Of a stretch of DNA of 64,000 bases, positions 1-10,627 are shown piece after piece. The translations under genes were made by a program, and so were the position numbers. The notes beneath the pieces are model-generated. The model was not told the origin of the DNA. It did no database searches and saw nothing but the letters and a program-made list of their open reading frames with translations. Origin of the DNA: Caprella mutica (taxonomy: Eukaryota > Arthropoda > Malacostraca > Amphipoda > Caprellidae); NCBI GenBank assembly GCA_947561585.1, contig CANNZV010001606.1, positions 62,001 through 126,000 of the forward strand. Direction: 5' to 3'. Within the stretch, counting starts at the first letter, position 1, and each line of letters starts with the position of its first letter.

Positions 1-563
1 ACTAATTAAATGACAATGGCTGATGTAACATATTTATAACATTCAACTTACAGCTCTCTGTAATTTTTATCAATTCATGATCATAAACTCAACATTCGAT
101 TGCCGTCCGTCGAATGTGATGAATATCCCATATGGCTTCAATATTACATGATCTATAATTGGTCACTCATAATTTACTTCAACAATTAAAGTTATTTGAT
201 CAAGGAAAGGGAAGAGGACAGATTTGTTTAAGCAGTTCTGAAGCCAAGATATTAATGTTTACAGAGGGTCATAGGGAGTTTCACACACTTAGGTTGGTTG
301 AGAAGGGTTGTGCAATGTGCAGTGCGCAGTGTGCACACAGAGTACAGTCTGCTACAGGAGTAGCCTAGGCTACCTGTGCAGGCAACTACATAGGTAGTGT
401 ATATATATAATATAAGTTTTATGAGTTATATCATAACACTGCTCATCACTTTTTAAAAGCCAGCAACACTGTTGTGACGGTAGCTGCTTTCTAAGTTTAA
501 ATTTGTTTTCTAAATGGTAACAATGAATTACATGTACTAAATAAAGACTCATCTAACTCTCAC
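1..563. other. No gene seen; intronic or intergenic DNA
   Basis: AT-rich sequence with no convincing open frame. The only structure I see is a perfect 14-bp palindrome (GTAGCCTAGGCTAC) at 360-373, in a slightly GC-richer patch at 300-390. It lies on the downstream side of the minus-strand exon at 564-672, so it is probably that gene's first intron. Confidence 0.4.
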
Positions 564-672
564 CTCTGTCTCCCTGATGACTCATGGCTCCTCTTTGCAA
601 TTGAGCAGAAAATGACACTAAGCAGAAAAGGAAGAGCAGAATACGAATGCCTCTAGTGGCCACTGACGACAT
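564..672 (-). CDS. Candidate first coding exon of a secreted or membrane protein (signal peptide)
   Basis: On the minus strand an ATG at 672-670 opens a frame reading MSSVATRGIRILLFLFCLVS, then FSAQLQRGAMSHQGDR. The opening is a short basic N-region (TRGIR) followed by a strongly hydrophobic core (ILLFLFCLV) and small residues (S-F-S-A-Q), a textbook signal peptide with likely cleavage near SFSA/Q. The frame ends at a strong splice donor, ACAGAG|GTGAG, at position 564. Met start plus signal peptide plus consensus donor supports a first coding exon. The rest of the gene would lie to the left, mostly or wholly outside the window; I found no clear following exon in 1-563. The family cannot be named from 36 residues. 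A chance hydrophobic frame is the main alternative. Confidence 0.55.
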
Positions 673-2460
673 CTTGAGAAAATAGAACAACTTTGATACC
701 ACCAGCATCACATTTTGTTTCACATATTTTTTTTCTCTCAAGCAAATACACTCCTGAATTTCTGAGAACTGATAACAACTCTTGTTTCGTTATTGTCCGT
801 TTTATTATTTTACTTTACTATGTGACGTATGCATTTCATATAATAATATTGTCTGCTCCTAATAGTATTTCACATCACTTTAAGGCAACTAAATTTTCTC
901 CATTAGATGTTATCTGATCACTCACTTATTTACGACATTAAACTTATTTATTAAGTTATTCTTTTCGTGGCTTCGACTGAACAACGTCATTTTTTCATTT
1001 TTCATGAACTGTAGTATATAATATCCAAACCTCTAATCATTTTAGTAATATAACCAGTTTCTTTTGAAATCAACTCATTTGTTCCATGATTTTCCATAAT
1101 TAAATCCATTTTAGAATTCATCGAAAAAAGACGAAAAAGTCCGATTCAGACGACGTATATCTGAAAGTAAAAAGAAAAGATTATCATATATCTATAATTT
1201 AGATATAACAGATATAATATAATATAAAGTTAGATATATATCAGAATTGGATCATGCATCAATAATTTCGACTATAATTATGTATTCTCGAGAGAATGAG
1301 ATAATCGGGCCAATATTGAACTAGCCTTTAAATTTCATTCAGGAAATGTCGCTCTTATCTTGAACATCAATCTTCATTAGAAATTCTCCTAGTTTCAGAG
1401 TTACAAGATAAATAACTCTGTCTGTCCCTGAGTCATCTTGTTGATATGCAATCTAAAACTCTACTCTAGTTCAAATATTTATACTAAATAGATATTGGAC
1501 ATATTGTGAATGGTTGTGTGGAAGCGTTTTATGTGGATGAATGAAAAAAAAAACTAGAATCACTGTAAAATGATAAGTAAAAATGATATCAATATATATA
1601 TATATGTATTTTAGAATATAATACCATTTCAATAAAGTTTCAGCTGATTTAAATTCTGTGTTTTCCGAACTCTCAAGTTATGTGATTTTATAATACGAAC
1701 AATTTTGTGGAAGCTCATGGCTATGGTGTGCCTGAACCTAATAAGTTACATGTGTAATTTTACTTTATTACTCTACTTTCTGAACGATAAAACTAATGAA
1801 AGACTTTTTCCACTTGCTACTCAGCCATGAAATATCCACAGTATTATCTACTCACAAATAGTATTAACACTAAATTCACATGTTTTCAGAAGTCAGTATA
1901 CTTTCATTCATTTATAATTTTAAATTATACTTCTACCCATCATTTCCTTCGATTAATAGGCAATTATCTTTTTAAATTGATTAATACTCTGATTACATCA
2001 AAACATTTATGAATATTTATATATTATGAGGTTTTCAACCAATATTTCATTTAGTAATAAGCAATAATAAAATATTTACTCTTTTTCTAGCGATCTAGTT
2101 AATAATTCATAGATGTTTGAAAAATGGTCACATACCTTTATAAAATATATCAGGAACATGTCTTTCAATAATTTCTTATCGTGCAAATGAAAATACATTG
2201 CATTTTAAACCGGAACTTATGGATAGGAATTTAAAGAACTTTCAATACAATTAGGTTTATATTGTTACAATCGTTTAATTGGTTAACACAGAACAATTAT
2301 CGTTAACAGTTACGCTGCAGATGGTCAGTATATTACTGACAATTAACTCTTAAAGGAGCAGTAACATAAAAAGTACTCAATTATACTTTATCAAACATAT
2401 AAACTATATCATTGTAATTATATCAGTTCAATAGAAACTGGGTCACGGTAAACCATAGCT
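673..2460. other. No gene seen; AT-rich non-coding DNA
   Basis: About 1.8 kb without a supported exon, RNA gene or element boundary. A short TA microsatellite lies near 1592-1606. The part nearest 673 would hold the 5' UTR and promoter of the signal-peptide exon, but I see no clear TATA/initiator pair. Confidence 0.4.
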
Positions 2461-2469
2461 GTGCTATAC

Positions 2470-3420
2470 GGTGACCAGTCCATTCGCCGAAAAACATTCG
2501 CCGAAAACACATTCGCCGAAAAACATTCGCCAAAACACATTCGCCGCACGACACATTTGCCGAACGACACTTTCGCCGAAAAAAAATTGATTATTTAAAA
2601 AGGTGAACAAATTTATCTCATAAGTCCAGATGATATTACATATAGATGAATTTACATATACATAAGTGAATAAATTACTTTACAATATTCTACATAATTA
2701 TGGGTTTAACTTCATGGTATTTACCTTAACTTAATTAATTAACTCATATAGAATATTATTGCATCATTATTTGTGTCAGTTTATTAATTCTATGTCAATA
2801 ATAATTTCTATGTACAATTACAAAAGAATTTTTTTTGTGTGTGTGTTGGTCTCACTTCATTTTAATTCTTCTATATATGTACATTGTAGAATCAGTCTGC
2901 TACTGTGAGTCGCTCGTGAAGCTTTCACCATACAGGGTGACCCACATATAAGTCTACAAAGTTTAAATTCGTATATATCAAAAACTATTGAAGGTAGAGT
3001 TAAAACAGATTTATTTCTAGGTTTTAAGAATATTCATATAACTATTCCTTTTATAAAATATTGACAATATGGAGAAATGTGTTTGAGTACAAAAAGAAAG
3101 TCAAAATCAATAAATAGAAAAGTTTGTGTTAGAATAAATGGATAAAATATTTATTATTTAATAAATATTTCTAAATTTATTTAGAAACTTTTATAATGGG
3201 ACTAAGAACAAACATTTATATGGCATTAAAATCAGACAATTAATTACCGTTTAATTTATAGTTACTAAAAAATTTGATCAATTTCAAATAATCATTTAGC
3301 AAAGGATTTTCAATAAACATAATTTTTTGTAGTAAACCTTAGTCTGCTAAAAATTGTCATATTTTCGGCGAATGTGTCGTGCGGCGAATATGTTTTCGGC
3401 GAATGTGTTTTCAGCGAACC
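2470..3420. mobile_element. FB-like element 1, private phrase ATTCGCCGAAAAC, exact 9-bp TSD
   Basis: The left end (2470-2582) starts GGTGACCAGTCC and then repeats ATTCGCCGAAAAAC-type units about seven times. The right end (3361-3420) carries the same phrase inverted and ends ...TTTTCAGCGAACC. The 951-bp element is flanked by an identical 9-bp direct repeat, GTGCTATAC, at 2461-2469 and 3421-3429. Inverted terminal arrays of short tandem repeats with a 9-bp target duplication are the known layout of Drosophila FB elements, which are related to MULEs (NOF). There is no transposase frame inside, so it is non-autonomous. The interior carries a solo mariner-type end at 2933. Confidence 0.8.
2933..3062 (+). 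mobile_element. Solo mariner/IS630-type terminus nested in FB-like element 1
   Basis: After a TA at 2931-2932 the sequence reads CAGGGTGACCCACATATAAG. A subterminal AAACTATTGAAGGTAGAG-like motif follows about 55 bp in. The same arrangement recurs at 4769, 18383, 22208 and in the complete element at 25970. No matching inverted end was found nearby, so this is a truncated copy; the right limit is approximate. Confidence 0.55.
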
Positions 3421-3429
3421 GTGCTATAC

Positions 3430-4766
3430 TTGGCAGAACGATCATTTTATTGTTATCACAAAAATACCTTATTAATTAAGACCTAATTATCACAGAAGGT
3501 AATTAATTGTCTTCTTCTCATTTTATCATTTCCCATTAAATTTTCTGACTGAATAATTTTTAGTATGGCTTCTTTCTTAGAAAGAACCATTTCATTTTAT
3601 TTCTTGCAGTGCTCAGAAGAAGCAAATTACTTCTAGAGAGCAAAAGCTCAACTTTGTTGGTTCATTTTCCATGCACACTCTCATTTATTCTATGTTATTC
3701 TGGCTATTAGTAATTTCTTCATGCCCACCTTGCAGGTTTTACACACTCATATATAAATATATAGCTGTGGGAAAGGTTATAATGAAACACCACAACATTT
3801 ATTTTCACCAACCATAGTTATTATATATTTACTTTTTCTGTTGCAAGTGGCAAGAATAAAATATATTATGATGTTTATATTTTTTATTTAAAATGTATGT
3901 GGCCTATGAAAACTCTCCGATATTCGGTATTCTTTCATATTAATAAATGTGAAGTCCTTTTCAAACTATCTAAATGGACAGCAAACCGTTGAAAAAACTT
4001 TTTTCTCTCTCTCTCTTGTAGACAGTTTTTTTTACAGAAATTGCAACATTAAGAATTTGAGCTTTAGAGTACAGACACTCAGTAAAAAAATATGATATAT
4101 ATATATATATATATAGAGTAACATTCACTTCAGTTTTACTATAATTTCGCCTGTGACAGTTTCCTTCAGGTTTATATTATGTCACGGATTTCAAACCATA
4201 CAATGGAGACTTGTTTCTATCTTAAGTTAGTATTGTACATTCATATTTATTGGAACAGTATTCAGTTTAAATTGTTATGATCTGAATTATTATTTCAATT
4301 TTTTGTAGATTGTAATTCATTAATTGAGCAAATAATATTAACTATCTATTATTTAACAAACTTGTTTTCATACTCAGTTTAAGTAACTGAGTTTAATCAA
4401 AAGAACGTTGAGAGGTTAATGAATGGAAAAAATCATTTCAAACAAAAGTGAATAAACATTTCATCAGGCTTCATAAAATTCATTCTATTGACAGCAGCAG
4501 TTAAAATAAATGGTAAACAACAACGAAAACTCAATAGGGCTAATGAGCCAATATTTGAGTAGGGAATTGAGGCGTTGTACACTGTATCTATGATTATTGC
4601 TCACTCTCGATATCCTTTGCAAATGATAATCATTCCCATAGTTTCGGAATTAATAGATGATGTTATTTGAGATATTAACAATTATAGTGCGATAATATAA
4701 GAATAGTATTCTATTTTTCCATTTGTATTATCTTTGATGATGACAAATCCTCTACAGTCTACATCC
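3430..4766. other. No gene seen; AT-rich DNA with TA microsatellite
   Basis: No supported exon or element boundary. A (TA)n tract lies at about 4095-4116. Otherwise this is unstructured AT-rich DNA. Confidence 0.4.
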
Positions 4767-4768
4767 TA

Positions 4769-5225
4769 CAGGGTGAGCCACAAAAAAGTGTACCCAACTT
4801 CAAATTCATACACATATTTCAACAACTGTTGAAGGTACAGTTTTCTTCTAAGTATCATTTGGTTAGGTGTAGCCTTCTCCATCCACATGTAGATTTTCAT
4901 AAACTTTTTTTTATTTTTGTGAGTAAAACAACAATTTAATTGACGGGTGATGAAAATGGGCAAAACACGGACAATGCAGTAAGTTCAAACAATTAAAATA
5001 TCTTAAATATCTTTAAAAAAATCTGCATTAATAAGAATAGATTTATTTCTAGGTTTAAAAAATATTCATGTAATTTTTTTTTTATTAAATATTGATAATC
5101 GGAGGCAAAGTGTTGGTACGAAAATGAAGGCACAAGTTTCAATTTTAACAAGGGTCGTTTAGGTCGCAAGAAGACAGTACGATCTGAAGACAAAAAAAAA
5201 ATGTGTTCAGCAAATTTAAACTTGT
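4769..5225 (+). pseudogene. Mariner/IS630-type transposase relic, 5' end and N-terminal HTH region
   Basis: A TA (4767-4768) precedes the terminus CAGGGTGAGCCACAAAAAAG, with a subterminal ACTGTTGAAGGTACAG motif near 4825. Further in, plus-strand frames read GTSFNFNKGRLGRKKTVRSE. This matches the stretch between the helix-turn-helix domain and the DDE catalytic domain of mariner/IS630 transposases, which typically reads 'N..KGRSGRKRT.RTE'. The frame is interrupted upstream and no catalytic D,D,D/E region follows. No inverted right end is visible, so the copy is truncated and inactive. The 3' boundary is approximate. Confidence 0.6.
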
Positions 5226-5712
5226 GTCTTCTTCTTTATACTTTATTAATCACTTTTAATCACAGTTCTGATATAAATGGACAGATATTCCAACAATTGT
5301 CTGTTATGAACTGATAACTTGTGGATTAACAGAAGTGTTGTTTACGATTCTGTGATTTAGGTGGAGCTAATGGATGGAATGTAGCTGCGAGTCGATGGAT
5401 TCAAGTGAGATAAACTTGGTGAACAATATGTTTGGAAGTAAGAGCCACAGACTGCTCTCTATACATTGGAAATTTAATTATATTTTTAGTTGCTAATTCC
5501 TCATGTCTCAGAAATAAATATCTTATGATAAATACAATTTGAGACCTAAAGTTATATAATTGATTGGTGTTCAATTAATTGCTTAATGGGACAGTACTTG
5601 GGAAAATCACATTATTTTTTTTATTTTTTTTTTATTTCGTAAATAGCTGCCTAGTACCCTCAATATCAGAGCACTAGAGTCAATATAACCCACTGGGGGA
5701 GAGAGAAAGGGA

Positions 5713-5724
5713 GGGGGGGGGGGG
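5713..5724 (+). repeat. Poly-G tract (12 G) in a purine-rich stretch
   Basis: A run of 12 G in purine-rich DNA at 5697-5746, unusual in this AT-rich window. A similar, longer run occurs near 37545. Confidence 0.8.
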
Positions 5725-5823
5725 CGAGGTGAGGATTGGGGAGTCGCTAGATGTTTTACACACTCTCTATCAGCCACTAATAATTCGTAATAATTAATTA
5801 TCTAGCCATATCTGGTAAAGTAC

Positions 5824-6015
5824 CTCCTACTCATATCACAAAGCACAGGTATTGGATCGCAATTCTGTTCAGTGGCACTCGATATCTCATAAGGGAAGGT
5901 GTTGGGTGTCAGACCGGCGTTAGGTGGGAGACAACTTTGAATGAGTTTTTCTAGCTCTTCTCCATACGGACAAATATTGGTATTCAGAAACATACTTCTT
6001 TCTACAATTTTGAAG
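5824..6015 (-). CDS. Candidate internal exon, Cys-containing, unknown family
   Basis: The minus-strand frame includes NTNICPYGEELEKLIQSCLP, then PNAGLTPNTFPYEISSATEQ and NCDPIPVLCDMSRR. Composition is protein-like, with four cysteines, prolines and mixed charge. The left edge is a plausible donor (GAG|GTACTT). The right edge could be an acceptor at ...GCCGTAG|CTTC, but its polypyrimidine tract is poor. Without the donor, the frame stops at 5802. The N-terminal end overlaps an inverted repeat (5983-6262), which weakens the start. I do not recognise the family; an extracellular Cys-bridged segment is possible. It lies upstream of the exon at 564-672 on the same strand, so it would belong to a different gene. 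Confidence 0.4.
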
Positions 6016-6262
6016 CTACGGCATTGTTTTTTTTGCATTCGATTTCCCAGGGAGGTCTCTGGAAAAAGGTTTCCTTTGAATTTTCGAATTTGTTTTCAAA
6101 AATTTTAATTTTCCAAAAAAAACTATTTATTTATATTTTTCCATTTTTTTTCGAAAACCAATTTGAAAATCGAAAAGAAAAAATCTGTTTTGTAGATAAT
6201 CTCTTAGAGAATCAAATGCAAAAAACCCAATGCCGTATTGTAAAAGAAGTATGTTTTTGAAA
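5983..6262. repeat. Inverted repeat pair (about 60-bp arms)
   Basis: The left arm (5983-6044), read on the minus strand, and the right arm (6206-6262), read on the plus strand, share AATGCAAAAAA, CAATGCCGTA, GAAGTATGTTT and neighbouring bases. The 160-bp centre is AT-rich. This may be a small decayed foldback element. It overlaps the upstream edge of the candidate exon at 5824-6015. Confidence 0.6.
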
Positions 6263-7183
6263 AAAATATCGAAATACGTTCGAAATTCGAATATCTTGTT
6301 TTTTGTGGGTCTAATCGAAAAATTTCCTCGAACAAAAACGATAGAGTATTCAATTTTATAATAGGCTACTAAGTTTCAGAACCGTAGCTTCATTAATAAA
6401 AATATTTTCAAGAACCAAGTACGGTCCCCTTAAAATATTAAATAAAATGGAGATTAAAATTTAATTACAGTATTAAGTTGTTACTATATTATGTTTATAT
6501 AGGTACTGAAATGATCAATATTTTAAGCATCAAGCTGACATGCAGTCTTGAGGATGGGGCCTAGACGGTGGAGCTGACTTTAAAATACAGAAAATAGCTA
6601 AATTATTTCCTTTATTTCTATCATTGTCAATATAAATCTATAGCTGAACTCCAAAATGTTGCATACGATGGAAATATTTCATATAAATTTTGACTCTACA
6701 ATATCACACAATAATAGGCTTTCAGAAGATGTTACAGAATGAGCGTACAGAATACCAAAACCTGCATTCAACTATTCACCGATTTCCTTTTCAGCTCTAG
6801 CTGTAGCAGTTCAGTGGATAACAAATCCCTTGCAATTTATTGTGTGGCGCAATAAGAGGCGCAGTGAGCAAATCATCTCAAATTGTAACAACTATGACCC
6901 CTCTAATTGGTAGGAAATTTGCAATTATGCATGAGATATAGAAGGTTCAAACATGAGAATATCATGATACTTACATGCGGGAATTATGTGTAATTGAAAC
7001 GATGCTGACAAAGATAACAAGATCTAAATTGGTCTTTTCCGATTCATTTGAAAGCGGTTTTATAGAAGATAAAAAATATATAGATAATTCTGACACTATA
7101 TTATTCAAGTAAAAGATTTTATAGTTGAGTGAGGTAGAATCCAAAGACACAATATAATTTTGTATGCCATGTGAACGAGAAAC
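6263..7183. other. No gene seen
   Basis: AT-rich sequence with no supported exon, RNA or element terminus. Confidence 0.4.
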
Positions 7184-7341
7184 GGACTATTCTCAGCTGG
7201 ACTTCTTTACCGCTTGTGCTTTTCGCTGTCGGACTTTTCCCCGCCGGACTTTTTCCTGCCCGGACTCTTCCTTGACGGACTTTTCCCTGGCAAATTATTT
7301 TTAAATTTAAACTGTGGAAGATAATTAAATATTGCGATTAT

Positions 7342-7560
7342 TTATTTAATATCCGAAATAACAAATGGTTTTGATAAAACATCCGTTGGCACGAAATTGT
7401 ATGCCGAAATCTCAAATAACAGACCATTTTTGGAGTCTTTTTTCTTACTTATTTTTATTGTCGCGTGGTAAGAGATCACTGGTAGACCGGAAAAGATCAT
7501 CATAAATTCCTTAAACTGAACCTGTTTCGTATTCGTTACCCATTGATAATTAGTTTTCAT
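7342..7560 (-). CDS. Weak open frame inside FB-like element 2, possible captured fragment
   Basis: The 72-codon minus-strand frame includes PVISYHATIKISKKKDSKNG and LLFEISAYNFVPTDVLSKPF and ends in a stop. Composition is protein-like, but I recognise no family and see no convincing splice sites. It lies just inside the left iteron array. MULE-class elements are known to capture host gene fragments, so this could be such a fragment or part of a dead element gene. Chance is also possible at this AT content. Confidence 0.2.
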   Translation of the reverse strand: MKTNYQWVTNTKQVQFKEFMMIFSGLPVISYHATIKISKKKDSKNGLLFEISAYNFVPTDVLSKPFVISDIK

Positions 7561-8285
7561 TGGAGAATTTTAGAGGAAATATACGACAATATATATAAAC
7601 AGTTCTGAAACCTGACTACGTGAAAAGTCTTGATTTCAATGATTCTTACACTCTAACATACGAGGAGTGAAGGACTCTTGCGTATTTACGTAACTTACGT
7701 ATTTTCATAATAATGGTTAAACGATTGTAAGTTTTTTTGAGGTATAAATAAAAAATAGTTCATATTCGAAAAAGAGGACACTAAAAAGAGGCCAATATTA
7801 AATGTAATAAAATCTATAATAGGTTTATTAATTCTGTGGTATATTAATTAATATATATTTAAAAAAAGTTAACAAAACTTAAAAATGCTCTGAAGAACCC
7901 TGAATTTGAACAATTAATTAATAGATTGCTATTTTTTATAATAGCTGAAAAGCTGAAAAATAAAATAATAAATTCACGATATGTAAAACTAAGTATAGTG
8001 TTGGAATTATTGAATAAATCGAAGCTGCTTATGGTAATTTACGACACTCGGTAATCTTGTAGTATTGCCATAATTTTAGTACTCTGTAGCATTTCTTATT
8101 AATTTTATGCAAAATACGAAGGCAAAGCCTTAAAATCAAACGACTAATATGGGCACATCCGGGAATCAAAGTCTGTTAATAAAATGTGTCATCTATTGAT
8201 AATTTTTGTTTTTTCTAAAGTCCTGGAATTTTGTTTGGCGTTGAAAATTCCTGGCTGAGAAAAGTCAGGAGGAGAAAAGTCCGAC

Positions 8286-8305
8286 GGGGATATCATGATA
8301 TCCCC
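8286..8305. repeat. Perfect 20-bp palindrome
   Basis: GGGGATATCATGATATCCCC is its own reverse complement. It lies inside the right iteron array of FB-like element 2, replacing part of the regular phrase. Confidence 0.9.
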
Positions 8306-8773
8306 TGGCAGAGAAAAGTCATAGTGCCAATTTGAACATTTCACAGGTGGATCAATGATCACCATATAATTTATGTCATATATCTTCCAAAAATGAAATT
8401 CCTCTGAAAATGATACTTTGTCCTTAAAGTACCAGTTTATTTTCTGACGATGCATTAATCGAATATTATAATCTTACCGTGTAGACTGTTGATGATAAAA
8501 AATATGAATGTTACTTATATTTATAATAAATAATTATAATTAATTACGCATGTGCTTATTTTGGTCAATACTCAATGTTAGTAGAATGATCTGTTATAAA
8601 TGTTTACTTCTTTCACTTTCACTAAGTGAGACAATTTGATTATGCTAGAGTTCAAAAAATCAATTTTAATCAAAGTGAACATTTATCTTAAAAGGTTGCA
8701 CACCATATATGTATGTTTCATTACATACTTTAGCCAGAGAAAATTTCTCTAATTATATTCTGCACTAAAAGTA

Positions 8774-8841
8774 CCAGTTTACTTTTTACTGAGTGAGGTA
8801 AGTGAGATAATTTTTACTTACCTCACTTTTTAAAACTGGAA
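8774..8841. repeat. Hairpin-forming inverted repeat
   Basis: The inner arms are GTGAGGTAAGT (8793-8803) and ACTTACCTCAC (8816-8826) around a 12-nt loop. Outer arms extend the pairing imperfectly from CCAGTTT to AAACTGG. Confidence 0.75.
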
Positions 8842-9090
8842 CTTCAGTCATCACCAAGTGTAATAATCCTCTAAGTCTGTGAGTAGAATAAATGGATGAA
8901 TAGAAATAATAGAAAGTCATTATCTAATTTACCTTGCGCATCAGAGAAAACATCATATATTCATTATTTGGACCATTAAAATCACTCACAAAATTCTTTC
9001 TCATTTAATATAAAGCTACACCCATTGCCAACAAAGAATTTATAAGCCATATATTGTCACTGCTTGGATGACTATAGATAGAAAATAGTA

Positions 9091-9310
9091 TAATAATTTT
9101 CATTCTATATGTACAATTTTTAAATATGATGTATTAACAATAATCGAAATTGATAAATACAAAAAATGTTATAGTAAATTTAATTTTATATCTACAATTT
9201 TCAAATATGATTAACTAACATAATCGAAATTTATAAATAAAAAAATAATATATTAAATTTCATTTTATATCTACAATTTTTAAATATGATGTATTGACAA
9301 TAATCGAACT
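9091..9310 (+). repeat. Tandem repeat, unit about 80-88 bp, about 2.5 copies
   Basis: The block TATCTACAATTTTTAAATATG...ACATAATCGAAATT...AAAAATA recurs near 9105, 9185 and 9265 with small indels. Confidence 0.75.
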
Positions 9311-9553
9311 TGAGTCTGGACATTCGAGTGACCCCAAACAGGGAACGTTTCCTCATCAATCGGAGATCATTCGAACATCAGCTTCATTGCACAAGAATTA
9401 GTTTACCAAAAGAAGGCATGTGCATTGTGCAGCATAGCAGCATGACAACAGTAAGTAGAAAATATAAATGAATCCAGTTCAACTTGACTAAATATTGATA
9501 CCAACCAATGGTATCTGTGAACATTGATCTGCATTTAAAATGGGCATATTAAG

Positions 9554-10567
9554 GGCTCTAGGAATTTTCGACGTGAGAAAATTCGTCGTTGGAATTTTCG
9601 CCGTGAAGAAGAAATTATAGAGGACATAATTATTCAAAGAACTATAAGTATTGATAAAAAATATTGATAATTATAAAGTAGCTAAACCAATTTGTTGAAT
9701 TACAAAAATGTTAAATAATTTTAGATTTTTTTTATAGGAATAAATAATTGTGAATATTAATTGTACGTGATTACGTAATATTGTATATCTGATAAAACTA
9801 TGATGCTTAAAATTTATGTTAATTGTTCATATATGCAATGTATATTCAAATCTTTACTCATAATTTTCTGTCACGAGAGGTTGCTGTATTATATTTATAG
9901 TGTTTTGATTGGTTGACTAAATAGTCGGAGCTAATTCCTTTGTTAAAAAAATGTTCAGTAAAAATGATTAAGATCACTAGTAAGTGATAGTCAGCTATTT
10001 TTTGGCTAATCCTAGTCAGTTTGCATCACTTCATCTTAAAGTGTTCGTGTTCCTGCATGTGTGTTTAATATCGAAACAATTCGTCTTTTCTAATTATTGT
10101 ACTATTCTGAGTTATTGATGGTTTCATACCTAACTAATTATTAATTGTTATGATTCATTCGGTATTGCATTATACGATTTGCCTCTTGAAATCTGAATTA
10201 TTGTGCATGGGACAAATATTCTGAGGTAGTACACTGTTTATAATGCTACATTTAAAATATCTCTCTTGTGAGTGTATGCAATATCTGTAAACCCAAATTC
10301 CATTCATTTCTATTTTGAAATCCATAAAAATCCTCGTTGCTGCGATTCTACCGTAATATGAAGAATATAATATATTCAGTCATATATTAATTTACATATA
10401 TAGAACGGAATATATTTAGTTATATTACTATTTAAAAATTACTTAAATATTTTTCACGGCGAATCTTCCTAACGACGAATTTTCCTAACGGCGAATTTTC
10501 CAACGGCGAAAATTCCGGCGGCGAAAATTCTGACGCAAAATTTCCCACGGTGAATTCTCCGGTCACC
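9554..10567. mobile_element. FB-like element 3, private phrase GGAATTTTCGCCGT, near-exact 9-bp TSD
   Basis: The left end starts GGCTCTAGGAATTTTCG and has about three phrase units (9554-9608). The right array (about 10449-10567) has about seven inverted units (AACGGCGAATTTTCC type); its reverse complement begins GGTGACCGGAGAATTCACCG. The flanks are CATATTAAG (9545-9553) and AATATTAAG (10568-10576), 8 of 9 identical. The 1,014-bp interior has no transposase frame. The insertion lies at the stop codon of the candidate exon at 10572-10619. Confidence 0.75.
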
Positions 10568-10571
10568 AATA

Positions 10572-10619
10572 TTAAGGGCCACAATTCACATCCATGTAGC
10601 GAGCCAACGGATATGATAA
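10572..10619 (-). CDS. Candidate short terminal exon abutting FB-like element 3
   Basis: The minus strand has a strong polypyrimidine acceptor (a T-rich tract ending CATTTTATTTAG) followed by 15 open codons, LSYPLARYMDVNCGP, and a TAA. The TAA lies within the 9-bp target duplication of FB-like element 3. If this is a real last exon, the element landed at the stop codon, leaving the protein intact but replacing the 3' UTR. With only 15 codons, this rests mainly on the acceptor. Confidence 0.25.
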   Translation of the reverse strand, partial: LSYPLARYMDVNCGP

Positions 10620-10627
10620 CTAAATAA

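Larger units (their letters stand above)
7184..8328. mobile_element. FB-like element 2, private phrase GGACTTTTCCCCGCC
   Basis: The left array (7184-7290) holds about seven 15-16-bp units of the type GGACTTTTCCCCGCC. The right array (about 8219-8328) holds the phrase inverted (GGCAGAGAAAAGTC), in about four degenerate units. The outermost bases are GGACTATTC on the left and GGCACTATGAC on the right (reverse complement). No clean 9-bp duplication is visible, so ends are uncertain by several bases. A perfect 20-bp palindrome sits in the right array (8286-8305). The interior holds a 72-codon minus-strand frame but no recognisable transposase. Confidence 0.65.

Noticed and set aside
8189..8455. 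Protein with DFSPPDFSQPG
   Set aside because: Shadow of the right iteron array of FB-like element 2.
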